Shown here piece by piece: positions 7,694 to 14,016 of a stretch of 15,784 nucleotides of DNA. The stretch covers positions 1 to 15,784 of the forward strand of contig JADLCG010000056.1 of the NCBI GenBank assembly GCA_020847355.1. The letters run 5' to 3'. Each line of letters opens with the position of its first letter. The stretch's first letter is position 1. The translations under genes were made by a program, and so were the position numbers. This stretch comes from Anaerolineales bacterium. GTDB taxonomy: Bacteria; Chloroflexota; Anaerolineae; Anaerolineales; Villigracilaceae. Below the pieces are notes generated by a model. That model saw only the letters and a program-made list of their open reading frames with translations. It made no database searches and had not been told where the DNA came from.

Positions 7694-8002
7694 TTACGTT
7701 CGCGACTCTGGAAATAGCTGTGACCAACTCTCCGCATCGCCAACCAAGAGTCCCAGCCCGCTTCTTACCGGACCTGAACATGGCTCTGCGTCGAAGAGCG
7801 CCGCCAAAGCTGAAGCCGCCGGCGAAAAATAAGCGATTACCTCGCAATGCAACCTGCCCTCTGATTCATTGCGCGTGAAGACGGCTATATCTTTAGCTTC
7901 GGTAGTTGAATATAACTCTCGAAACGCCGCGCGAATTTCTTCGGTAGGTTCGTCGGCGATCATGCCATCGCCAAGAGAAAGAGAATGCCAATTTTTTTTC
8001 AT
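7694..8002 (-). CDS. Unrecognised 102-residue protein
   Basis: Not recognised. No signal peptide or membrane segment; mixed helix/strand composition, acidic, with one central hydrophobic segment (CEVIAYFSPAASALAALFDA) and a Gly-rich turn (GPVRSGLGLLVGD). Support for being real: a perfect TATAAT exactly 7 nt before the ATG, good coding composition, and a position directly before the CDF gene with a 25-nt gap and no terminator. It could be a small partner or regulator of the transporter, but that rests on position only. Its promoter is divergent from that of the SDR gene, only 45 nt away. Confidence 0.7.
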   Translation of the reverse strand: MKKNWHSLSLGDGMIADEPTEEIRAAFRELYSTTEAKDIAVFTRNESEGRLHCEVIAYFSPAASALAALFDAEPCSGPVRSGLGLLVGDAESWSQLFPESRT

Positions 8003-8009
8003 ACGTTTG

Positions 8010-8015
8010 ATTATA
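8010..8015 (-). promoter_or_regulatory. -10 box (TATAAT), leaderless type, for the small gene and CDF gene
   Basis: Minus-strand TATAAT, then seven bases, then the ATG at 8002. No TTGACA is visible at the usual distance. It faces away from the plus-strand -10 box at 8035-8040, so the 45-nt gap holds two divergent promoters. Confidence 0.7.
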
Positions 8016-8034
8016 AATCCTCTTGCTCATCGGG

Positions 8035-8040
8035 TACAAT
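8035..8040 (+). promoter_or_regulatory. -10 box (TACAAT), leaderless type, for the SDR gene
   Basis: TACAAT followed by seven bases and the ATG at 8048. It matches two other genes in this window in spacing and argues that 8048, not the in-frame ATG at 7985, is the start. Confidence 0.65.
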
Positions 8041-8047
8041 TCTAATT

Positions 8048-8767
8048 ATGTCCGCTTCGCTTGCGTTGGTCACTGGTTCCGCCCATCGGCTGGGTAAAGT
8101 TTTCGCTCTTACCCTCGCCCGTTTGGGATATTCCATCGCCTTGCATTATCGCGGCTCTGCCGACGAAGCCGACCATACCGTTAAGGAGATTCGCGCCCTC
8201 GGCGTAGAATGTCTTCCCATCCGCGCCGATCTGACCATTCCAGAAAAAATAGATTTCCTCTTCTCGCTAGTGGATGAATTCAAAACGCCGCTCAAAGTAT
8301 TGGTCAACTCGGCGGCGGTGATGCAGGTTGCCAAGCCCGCCGAACTTGAAATCAAAGATTGGGACCTTACGTTCGATCTCAACTTGCGCGCTCCATTTTT
8401 GCTTGCCCAAAAAGCCGCCGAACGCATGACAACCGGCGGACTCATCGTCAACATTACGGATGTCGGCGCGCAAAAAGCTTGGAGCCGCTACTCTGCTTAC
8501 ACCGTCAGCAAAGCCGGGTTAGAATCGCTCACTAAAGTTTTGGCGCGCGCCTTTGCCCCAACGATTCGCGTCAACGCAATCGCCCCCGGCTTAACCCTCC
8601 CATCGGATGCAGTCACTGAAGAACAATGGCAACAATTGATTGAAAAACTCCCGCTCAAACGCGCCGCCCAACCGGAAGAAATCGCCTCCGCCCTTGAATT
8701 CCTGATCGCGAATGAATACATTACGGGTCAAACAATCGTAGTGGATGGCGGATATTCTCTGATTTGA
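8048..8767 (+). CDS. Short-chain dehydrogenase/reductase, pteridine-reductase-like
   Basis: A 239-residue NAD(P)-dependent oxidoreductase with a Rossmann fold. TGSAHRLG (9-16) is the cofactor loop, with the HR pattern typical of pteridine reductases (PTR1 has KRLG). NSAA (87-90) is the NNAG equivalent. The catalytic Tyr151-x-x-x-Lys155 lies in YTVSKAG, and the end VVDGGYSLI is typical. The usual catalytic Ser is replaced by Asp138, 13 residues before the Tyr; Leishmania PTR1 has the same arrangement (D181, Y194, K198). This favours reduction of pterin or folate (FolM/PTR1-like) over a FabG-type 3-oxoacyl reductase, though substrate is unproven. The longer in-frame start at 7985 is rejected because it overlaps the divergent gene. 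First gene of a close run to 11765. Confidence 0.88.
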   Translation: MSASLALVTGSAHRLGKVFALTLARLGYSIALHYRGSADEADHTVKEIRALGVECLPIRADLTIPEKIDFLFSLVDEFKTPLKVLVNSAAVMQVAKPAELEIKDWDLTFDLNLRAPFLLAQKAAERMTTGGLIVNITDVGAQKAWSRYSAYTVSKAGLESLTKVLARAFAPTIRVNAIAPGLTLPSDAVTEEQWQQLIEKLPLKRAAQPEEIASALEFLIANEYITGQTIVVDGGYSLI

Positions 8768-8775
8768 TTTTACAA

Positions 8776-10404
8776 ATGGCTTCTAAAAAAAATCTCCCTG
8801 ATCTTGCGATCACGCTTCTTTTGCTTGTTGTCGCCAGCTATTACGCTTATGCGTATGTGGATTTCAACATCCCGCCCTTTGAAGACGCCGCGATGTTAAT
8901 GCGTTATTCGCAAAACCTTGCAAATGGACATGGCATTGTTTGGAATATTGGCGAACGTCCGGTAGACGGCGCGACCGATTTTCTCTTCATGCTTAGCCTT
9001 GCCGGATTAATTAAGCTGGGTTTTACGGTGGGGCAGGCAGTGCGCGGCATTGGCTTTGCTTCACACTTGCTTACGATTCTGATTGTTTATTGGGGCAACC
9101 GCCGCGTTCACCACGCAAACATTTGGCTCTCTTTGTTTAGCGGACTTTACCTTGCCGTAGGAGTTGGACTCTCGTATGTTTCTGCCTACTTTGGGACTCC
9201 TTATTTTGCGTTAGCCTCCGCCGCCGCCTGGACCTTAGCCCTGCTTCTGATGAAAGAGCAGAATCCACGCTTTGGCTTGATTCTGGCTTTTGCTTTGAGC
9301 GGCTTGATCGCCGGATTAATTCGTCCTGAAGGCGTCATCCTTGCTTCGCTAATGTTACTCTCGGTGATTTTCGTCAGAGGCGTGAAGAATTCAATCGCTA
9401 TTCTGGTTACTTTTGTTTTAGTTTTCGGCTTGTTGGGCGGCGCTTACTTTTTATGGCGTTGGGACTACTTTGGTTACCCGCTTCCTAACCCGTTTTATAA
9501 GAAGGGGAATCATGGCTTGCAATGGAGTTCATTCTACGGTTCATTGCAAAATACGCTGAAATTGTGCCTGCCATTTGCATTTGCGGCTTTGCTGGGACTG
9601 CGCTCGCAGGCAGGGACGCGGCAAACCATTGCATACCTGATTCCGATTCTTGGTTTTGCTTCCGCTTTTATTTTGATTTCAGACGAGATGAATTACGGAA
9701 TGCGCTTTCAGTATGCGCTCCTGCCGATCGCGCTCTTGTCTTGGATTCCGCTTTTAGGTAGATTCGATTTTTCGTGGCTGAATCAGAAATCAGCTAGGGA
9801 AAGGGGCGTGTATTCTGCCGCGATTGCGGCGCTGTTCTTGAGTCTGGTTTATTATTCTTGGTTTCAAAATTGTTTTCTTGTCTCTGAACAAAAAACTTGC
9901 GCGCGCCCTTATGAAAAAGACGGTCGCTACGAGATGGCGAAATTCTTGGCGGAATATCGCGATCGAGGATATGTAATCGCCACAACTGAAGCGGGTTTAT
10001 TGCCTTATTATTCAGGTTGGACGGCGCTTGATACGTGGGGGTTGAACGATCAGTTCATCGCGCACAACGGCAAGCTGACGACGGCGTATTTAGATCAATA
10101 CAAGCCGCAGATCATTATGTTCCACGATTATTATTCGCCGCTTGTCCCGCCCAAGTTAACCGAAGCGAATTTGGCGCAACCGTGGTTCAGCATGACCATT
10201 TTATTGAAGACCTATGCGGAAGAAAACGGCTATGTTTTGGCGGCGGTTTTTGGCTCCAGCCCCTATGATACGCATTATTATTATGTGCGTTCCGATTTTG
10301 AAGATAGCCGATTGTTCATTAAGAAAATCTCCGAGTTTAGAAATTACTATGATCCGACTACCGGTAAGCGCTCGTTAAATTATGCGAAGTATCAGGAACC
10401 GTAA
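8776..10404 (+). CDS. GT-C fold polytopic membrane glycosyltransferase (AftB-like)
   Basis: About 542 residues with some ten hydrophobic membrane segments in the first 375, then a soluble C-terminal domain. The N-terminal loop reads FEDAAMLMRYSQNLANGHGIVWN, then GERPVDGATDFLF. It fits the DDAxxxxRYxxNLxxGxGxVxNxGE-RVEGxTxxLW pattern of lipid-linked GT-C enzymes such as mycobacterial arabinofuranosyltransferase AftB, with an acidic ED pair as probable catalytic/metal site. Such enzymes transfer sugars from polyprenyl-phosphate donors outside the membrane. Donor and acceptor here are unknown. An in-frame TTG at 8764 overlaps the SDR stop; the ATG at 8776 is chosen because membrane segment 1 follows it directly, but there is no Shine-Dalgarno to decide. 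A 22-nt gap leads to the DinB gene. Confidence 0.8.
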   Translation: MASKKNLPDLAITLLLLVVASYYAYAYVDFNIPPFEDAAMLMRYSQNLANGHGIVWNIGERPVDGATDFLFMLSLAGLIKLGFTVGQAVRGIGFASHLLTILIVYWGNRRVHHANIWLSLFSGLYLAVGVGLSYVSAYFGTPYFALASAAAWTLALLLMKEQNPRFGLILAFALSGLIAGLIRPEGVILASLMLLSVIFVRGVKNSIAILVTFVLVFGLLGGAYFLWRWDYFGYPLPNPFYKKGNHGLQWSSFYGSLQNTLKLCLPFAFAALLGLRSQAGTRQTIAYLIPILGFASAFILISDEMNYGMRFQYALLPIALLSWIPLLGRFDFSWLNQKSARERGVYSAAIAALFLSLVYYSWFQNCFLVSEQKTCARPYEKDGRYEMAKFLAEYRDRGYVIATTEAGLLPYYSGWTALDTWGLNDQFIAHNGKLTTAYLDQYKPQIIMFHDYYSPLVPPKLTEANLAQPWFSMTILLKTYAEENGYVLAAVFGSSPYDTHYYYVRSDFEDSRLFIKKISEFRNYYDPTTGKRSLNYAKYQEP

Positions 10405-10426
10405 ATTATCTTTAGAGGAGTATGAG

Positions 10427-10897
10427 ATGTCTGAAATTGATCAGCTTGTAGAAAAATTGACCGACGAAGGCGAGAAATTTACGCGCTTCTTTTCTGAATT
10501 AGCGCCTGAGCAATGGACTTTGCAAATTTACACCGAAGGCGAAACCTGGACTTTGCGCGACGTGCTGGCGCATTTCGTCACTGCCGAGCGCGGGTTGCTC
10601 AAATTATTTGAGCAGATTTGCGCGGGCGGCTCGGGCGTGGCGGAAGATTTCTCCGTGGACCGTTACAACGCCGCTCAACAACATAAAGCGAAGGATTTGT
10701 CCTCCGCTGAATTACTGGTTCAATATCAGCAAGTGCGCGCCGATTCAATTCGTTGGGTTTCGGGATTGAAAGAGGAAGCTCTTGAAATTAAAGGCCGCCA
10801 TCCATTTTTAGGCGAAACCACGCTCCGCGAGATGATTAAGTTGTTGTATATTCACAACCAGACTCACTATCGAGATATAAAGAACGCAATGAAATAA
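10427..10897 (+). CDS. DinB/YfiT-fold putative metal-dependent enzyme
   Basis: A 156-residue four-helix-bundle protein of the DinB_2 type. The three probable metal ligands are visible: H49 in LRDVLAHFV, and H143 and H147 in YIHNQTHYRDI. The WTLRDVLAH and HNQTHYRDI motifs are diagnostic. Family members include thiol transferases with bacillithiol or mycothiol, but many are uncharacterised; no substrate can be assigned. Start: GAGGAG (10415-10420) lies 6 nt before the ATG at 10427, which gives a normal N-terminus; an earlier in-frame ATG at 10382 lies inside the upstream gene and has no ribosome site. It follows the GT-C gene by 22 nt and precedes the UbiA-like gene by 7 nt, so it is probably in the same transcript. 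Confidence 0.88.
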   Translation: MSEIDQLVEKLTDEGEKFTRFFSELAPEQWTLQIYTEGETWTLRDVLAHFVTAERGLLKLFEQICAGGSGVAEDFSVDRYNAAQQHKAKDLSSAELLVQYQQVRADSIRWVSGLKEEALEIKGRHPFLGETTLREMIKLLYIHNQTHYRDIKNAMK

Positions 10898-10904
10898 ATT
10901 TTAT

Positions 10905-11765
10905 ATGCTGAAATTTGTTCGCCCGTTGAATTTGCTTTTAACGGTATTTGCATACGCACTAGGGTCAAGCATTGCCGCTTATCTGCATAATGCTTGGCGG
11001 ATTTCAAGTTTTACCTTGGGATTATTAATCCTGACCTTTGCTCAAATCGGGATGAATTTACTTGCCGAAGTATTTCGCCCGCCAAATGAGCCGTTGCTGG
11101 CGGGTGAGACTCCAAAAGAGAAGCTGGCGCTTCGCAATCAACTTCTATATACCGCCCTAACTTTTTTTGCGGCAAGCGTAACCTGCGCGTATTTTTTGCT
11201 TCTAAACTATAAGCCTGCGCCGCTTGCGTTTTATTTTATAGTCAGCTTTATTTTTTCAGCGCTTCTTTATGCGCTCCCGCCTTTGCGTTTGGTCAATCGC
11301 GGCTTTGGCGAGTTGATTTTGGCGGTGCAAAGCGCTTATTTCGCGCCGGCGCTTGGATACTGGCTTCAGGCGGATGAAGCGCACAATTTGTTGACATTCA
11401 TTGCCGCCCCGTTGACTCTGTTGGCTCTGGCTTGTTTCCTCGCGCTGGATTTCCCGGCTTTTGCGAATGATGAAAAATATCAACGCGGCACATTGCTTCG
11501 CTTACTTACTTGGGAGCGCGCAATTCCGCTTCATCACGCTTTGCTCGCTTGCGCTTATGGCATTTTTACCCTTGCTCCGCTGTTTGGCTTTTCGTTGAGG
11601 TTGATCTGGCCCGTTTTTCTGGCGCTTCCCTTTGCCGGCTTTCAGATTTTTCAACTTCATTCCATTAGTTTGGGCGCTAAGCCTAATTGGAACTTATTGA
11701 TTACGACAAGCTACGCGCTCTTTGGATTGACAGTTTACCTGCTATTGACGAGCTTTTGGCGTTAA
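10905..11765 (+). CDS. UbiA-like membrane protein with degenerate active-site motifs
   Basis: A 286-residue protein with eight or nine membrane segments, resembling the UbiA/MenA prenyltransferase superfamily. It begins with FVRPLNLLL, has YALPPLRLVNRGFGELILA (122-140), like the YSxPPLRLKxRGxxGE motif, and DFPAFANDEKYQRGTL (182-197), which aligns with EFPDYEaDkaaGKrTL. The Mg-diphosphate motifs are damaged: the first, NDxxDxxxD, reads NLLAEVFRPPNEPLLAG (51-67), without the aspartates; in the second only D189 remains and the preceding Asp is A185. UbiA enzymes need these residues for prenyl transfer, so this protein may be a non-enzymatic or differently working relative. The ATG follows the DinB stop by 7 nt without a clear Shine-Dalgarno. 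No obvious terminator before the mgtE promoter. Confidence 0.72.
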   Translation: MLKFVRPLNLLLTVFAYALGSSIAAYLHNAWRISSFTLGLLILTFAQIGMNLLAEVFRPPNEPLLAGETPKEKLALRNQLLYTALTFFAASVTCAYFLLLNYKPAPLAFYFIVSFIFSALLYALPPLRLVNRGFGELILAVQSAYFAPALGYWLQADEAHNLLTFIAAPLTLLALACFLALDFPAFANDEKYQRGTLLRLLTWERAIPLHHALLACAYGIFTLAPLFGFSLRLIWPVFLALPFAGFQIFQLHSISLGAKPNWNLLITTSYALFGLTVYLLLTSFWR

Positions 11766-11805
11766 GACAGTCTATTTTGTAAGTTGAAATCCCCCTGAAA
11801 AATTC

Positions 11806-11834
11806 TTGACAGCGCTTTTCTCTAGGTGTATAAA
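11806..11834 (+). promoter_or_regulatory. Sigma-70-type promoter of mgtE
   Basis: TTGACA (11806-11811), a 17-nt spacer, and TATAAA (11829-11834): close to consensus at ideal spacing. Expected start near 11841, immediately before the M-box, giving a leader of about 545 nt. Confidence 0.88.
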
Positions 11835-11845
11835 TCCAGCGCAAA

Positions 11846-12010
11846 TTGAATGGTCCTCGTTAGGCCAGGCGTCTGTAGTGTACACAAGCCATTGTCCTGA
11901 AACGTCGAAAGACGCCAAAGGGTATACCAGGTGAGGTCGGCATAAGGCTTTACTCAAAATGGCTGGGAAACATCCCTACGATCTACAGTGCTAAAGCTCA
12001 ACCAGAGAGG
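11846..12010 (+). ncRNA. M-box (ykoK leader) Mg2+ riboswitch
   Basis: The aptamer matches the M-box consensus (Rfam RF00380) segment by segment: CGTTAGG then AGGC (11859-11870), AAAGACGCCAAAGGGT (11908-11923), CATAAGG (11941-11947), and CTACAGTGCTAAAGCTC (11983-11999). The closing helix CTGTAG (11873-11878) pairs exactly with CTACAG (11983-11988). An outer TGGT (11851-11854) can pair with ACCA (12001-12004). M-boxes fold when cell Mg2+ is high and then favour termination, so low Mg2+ allows read-through into the transporter gene. The gene downstream is mgtE, a usual M-box target. Confidence 0.96.
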
Positions 12011-12072
12011 CGGCGTTCTTTTAAGTATGTCTTTGCGCCTCCCTGATTTTTTGACGGGAGGCTTTCCTTTTG
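12003..12072 (+). terminator. M-box expression platform: antiterminator and terminator 1
   Basis: Terminator: GCCTCCC (12037-12043) pairs with GGGAGGC (12056-12062), a 7-bp GC-rich stem followed by TTTCCTTTT. Antiterminator: CAGAGAGGCG (12003-12012) pairs with CGCCTCCCTG (12036-12045) with one mismatch in ten, using up the 5' arm of the terminator. The antiterminator strand also overlaps the ACCA of the outer aptamer helix. Mg2+-folded aptamer and antiterminator therefore exclude each other, as in known M-boxes. The U-tract is interrupted, so termination may be partial. Confidence 0.8.
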
Positions 12073-12126
12073 CCGGGATGCGTTGCGCTTGCAAATTTAC
12101 GCGCATCACGCAAGGAGGTGGTTCGC

Positions 12127-12243
12127 ATGAGTAGTGCGAACGGCGATAAACAGTTGCTTCTTTTTCAGGCGAAAAGCTGGCTTTTCCTTTACGCTCGCTC
12201 TGTTGTTTTCGCTTCCTCCGCTTGCGCTTTGCTCAGGATATAG
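12127..12243 (+). CDS. 38-codon open reading frame in the mgtE leader
   Basis: It starts with ATG 12127 and ends with TAG at 12241-12243. AAGGAGGTG (12112-12120) is a near-perfect Shine-Dalgarno, its GGAGG ending 8 nt before the start codon: the best ribosome site in the window. The product begins MSSANGDKQLLLFQ and has a hydrophobic, aromatic middle and end (WLFLYARSVVFA, ending ALLRI). No family recognised. GTTCGCA (12121-12127) and TGCGAAC (12135-12141) form a 7-bp hairpin that holds the start codon at its loop edge. It may be a regulatory leader peptide acting on the terminator downstream, a small membrane-active protein, or a chance frame. An overlapping 79-codon frame (GTG 12134) has poor spacing to the same ribosome site. 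Confidence 0.45.
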   Translation: MSSANGDKQLLLFQAKSWLFLYARSVVFASSACALLRI

Positions 12244-12290
12244 CAATTTGCGCGTTGTGGGGGAGCGAGAGTTCACAGGCTGGTTAATCG

Positions 12291-12329
12291 AGATCGCCTT
12301 TTCGTCAAGTGAAGGCGATCTTTTTATTT
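12291..12329 (+). terminator. Terminator 2 in the mgtE leader
   Basis: AGATCGCCTT (12291-12300) pairs perfectly with AAGGCGATCT (12312-12321) across an 11-nt loop and is followed by TTTTATTT. A strong intrinsic terminator with no gene ending at it except the leader reading frame (stop 12243), 56 nt before mgtE. Transcripts that escape the M-box must pass it, so it is probably regulated. GGCGAT (12142-12147), inside the leader reading frame, could pair with ATCGCC (12293-12298) as an alternative. Confidence 0.8.
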
Positions 12330-12385
12330 GGAAAGACGAGATCGCGATGATTACATTTATTATTCTAGTTTAGAAGGAAATAACG

Positions 12386-13765
12386 ATGAACCCGACATTG
12401 AAAATCATAGACCTCAAGGCGTTGGTGGAAGCCCGCGATTTCAATACCATCCGCGAGGAGACGAAAAACTGGCCCCCCGTAGATTTAGCCGAATTGATGG
12501 AGCCGTTATCAGCGGAGATGGAGGCGGTCATCTTTCGCTTATTGCCGCGCGACCAAGCGGCAGGCGTCTTCAGCTATCTCTCGGAGGAACGTCAAAAGGA
12601 ATTGCTCAAAGCGATGGCGCATGAAGAAGTGGCGAGCATCTTCAACGCGATGCCGCCGGATGACCGTACTTCTATCTTTGAGGAATTGCCCGCCAATGCA
12701 ATTCAACAAGTCCTCAATTTGCTCTCCACAGAAGAACGCGCGGTCGCTTCGCAACTACTCGGTTATAACGAAAATTCCGTTGGGCGTTTGATGACGCCGG
12801 ATTTTGTGCGCGTGCGCACCGAATGGACGATTGCTTATGCGTTGGATCACATTCGCCGCTATGGAAAAGACAGCGAAACGATGAGTTCAATCTATGTAAT
12901 TGACGAGCAAAATAAATTGGTGGACGATTTACGCATCCGTCAGCTTTTGCTGGCTTCGCCAACCGACTTGATTTCAGACTTGATGGATTATCGTTTTGTG
13001 GCGCTGAAAGCCACCGATAAACGCGAGAAAGCCGTTGAAGAATTCAAACTTTCGGACTTAAACGCCCTGCCCGTAACGGACGCAGAAGATACTTTAATCG
13101 GCATCGTCACTGTGGACGACATCCTCGACGTGGCTGAAGAAGAAGCCACAGAAGACATCCATAAAATCGGCGGTTCTGAAGCGCTAGACGAACCTTACAT
13201 GAAAATCAGCATTCCTAAGATGGTTCAAAAACGCGCAACTTGGCTGGTTATTTTATTCATCAGCGAAATGCTCACTGCAACTGCGATGGGGCAGTTTGAA
13301 CATGAAATTGCCAAAGCTGTCGTTTTATCCATCTTTGTGCCTTTGGTTATATCCAGCGGCGGCAACTCCGGCTCGCAAGCCTCTACGCTAATTATCCGCG
13401 CTATGGCATTGGGCGAAGTGACGTTAAAAGATTGGTGGCGGGTTATGCGGCGCGAGATTTTATCCGGCTTGTCGCTTGGCACGATTTTAGGCGTGATCGG
13501 TTTTGTACGCATCACGATTTGGGCAAAAGCCTTCAATTCCTACGGCGAGCATTGGTTCTTGTTGGCGCTCACTGTCGGCTGTTCGTTAATTGGCATTGTG
13601 CTTTGGGGCTCGCTCTCCGGCTCGATGCTTCCGTTTATTTTGCGCCGCATCGGGCTCGATCCCGCCACATCTTCCGCGCCGTTTGTCGCCACCTTGGTAG
13701 ACGTTTCAGGCTTGATTATTTACTTCAGCGTAGCGGCAGTTATTTTAAAAGGCACGCTTCTCTAG
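12386..13765 (+). CDS. mgtE: Magnesium transporter MgtE
   Basis: A 459-residue Mg2+-gated Mg2+ channel/transporter of the inner membrane. Domains: MgtE N-domain of helical repeats (about 10-130, with recurring LLP/MPPDDRTSIFEELP units), two CBS domains (about 135-258; LMTPDFVRVR, then LMDYRFVALKATDKREKAVEEF), the plug helix (about 259-280), and a five-helix pore domain (about 282-459). Pore signatures: PLVISSGGNSGSQAS (319-333) and GLDPATSSAPFVATLVDVSG (423-442); D439 matches the key Mg2+-coordinating Asp432 of Thermus MgtE. Length is normal for the family. AAGGAAAT lies before the ATG. Expression is governed by the long leader containing the M-box and a second terminator. Confidence 0.97.
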   Translation: MNPTLKIIDLKALVEARDFNTIREETKNWPPVDLAELMEPLSAEMEAVIFRLLPRDQAAGVFSYLSEERQKELLKAMAHEEVASIFNAMPPDDRTSIFEELPANAIQQVLNLLSTEERAVASQLLGYNENSVGRLMTPDFVRVRTEWTIAYALDHIRRYGKDSETMSSIYVIDEQNKLVDDLRIRQLLLASPTDLISDLMDYRFVALKATDKREKAVEEFKLSDLNALPVTDAEDTLIGIVTVDDILDVAEEEATEDIHKIGGSEALDEPYMKISIPKMVQKRATWLVILFISEMLTATAMGQFEHEIAKAVVLSIFVPLVISSGGNSGSQASTLIIRAMALGEVTLKDWWRVMRREILSGLSLGTILGVIGFVRITIWAKAFNSYGEHWFLLALTVGCSLIGIVLWGSLSGSMLPFILRRIGLDPATSSAPFVATLVDVSGLIIYFSVAAVILKGTLL

Positions 13766-13786
13766 CCAATTGAAAAGTTGACGATC

Positions 13787-13819
13787 AAAAGAGACGGCTT
13801 AAATGCGGCTGTCTCTTTT
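13787..13819 (+). terminator. Intrinsic terminator after mgtE
   Basis: AAAAGAGAC (13787-13795) pairs with GTCTCTTTT (13811-13819), with a few more inner pairs around a short loop. It lies 21 nt after the mgtE stop. The A/T arms could work in both directions. Confidence 0.88.
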
Positions 13820-13965
13820 AATTTACATCCTTGTATCTTGACTTAGCGCTGCGCGCCGCATTCCCCGCTCGAGCTTGCTCCTGCGCCTTTGAAATTCGCT
13901 ACCTGTTCCATATTTAGCGGTAATTATGAATCAACTTTGAGATATAAGGTATTATAGGGGAAGCT

Positions 13966-14016
13966 ATGCATCCAAACGCTTTATTTCAACGTCTCGGCGG
14001 CTTTTTTGAGCGCTGA
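13966..14016 (+). other. 16-codon leader reading frame overlapping the diguanylate cyclase start
   Basis: ATG 13966 encodes MHPNALFQRLGGFFER and stops at TGA 14014-14016, after a good ribosome site (GGGGAAG, 13957-13963). The main gene's only usable start, TTG 14006, lies inside it in another frame and has no strong ribosome site. Three readings: translational coupling or reinitiation; +1 shift at the T6 run 14002-14007; or a homopolymer error. With five T instead of six the two frames fuse into one natural N-terminus. Confidence 0.5.

Noticed and set aside
7985..8047. N-terminal extension of the SDR to 7985
   Set aside because: Overlaps the divergent small gene and both promoters; the Rossmann fold begins normally from 8048.
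11772..11957. 61-codon minus-strand frame
   Set aside because: Lies across the mgtE promoter and M-box aptamer; the RNA structure explains this sequence.
12134..12373. 79-codon frame with a signal-like hydrophobic segment in the mgtE leader
   Set aside because: GTG start 15 nt from the ribosome site, and it runs through the perfect terminator stem; kept only as a possible frameshift extension, not called as a gene.
13820..13965. Possible promoter elements (TTGACT, TATTAT) before the diguanylate cyclase
   Set aside because: The boxes are not at workable spacing to each other; no promoter could be fixed with confidence and nothing else was seen in this gap.
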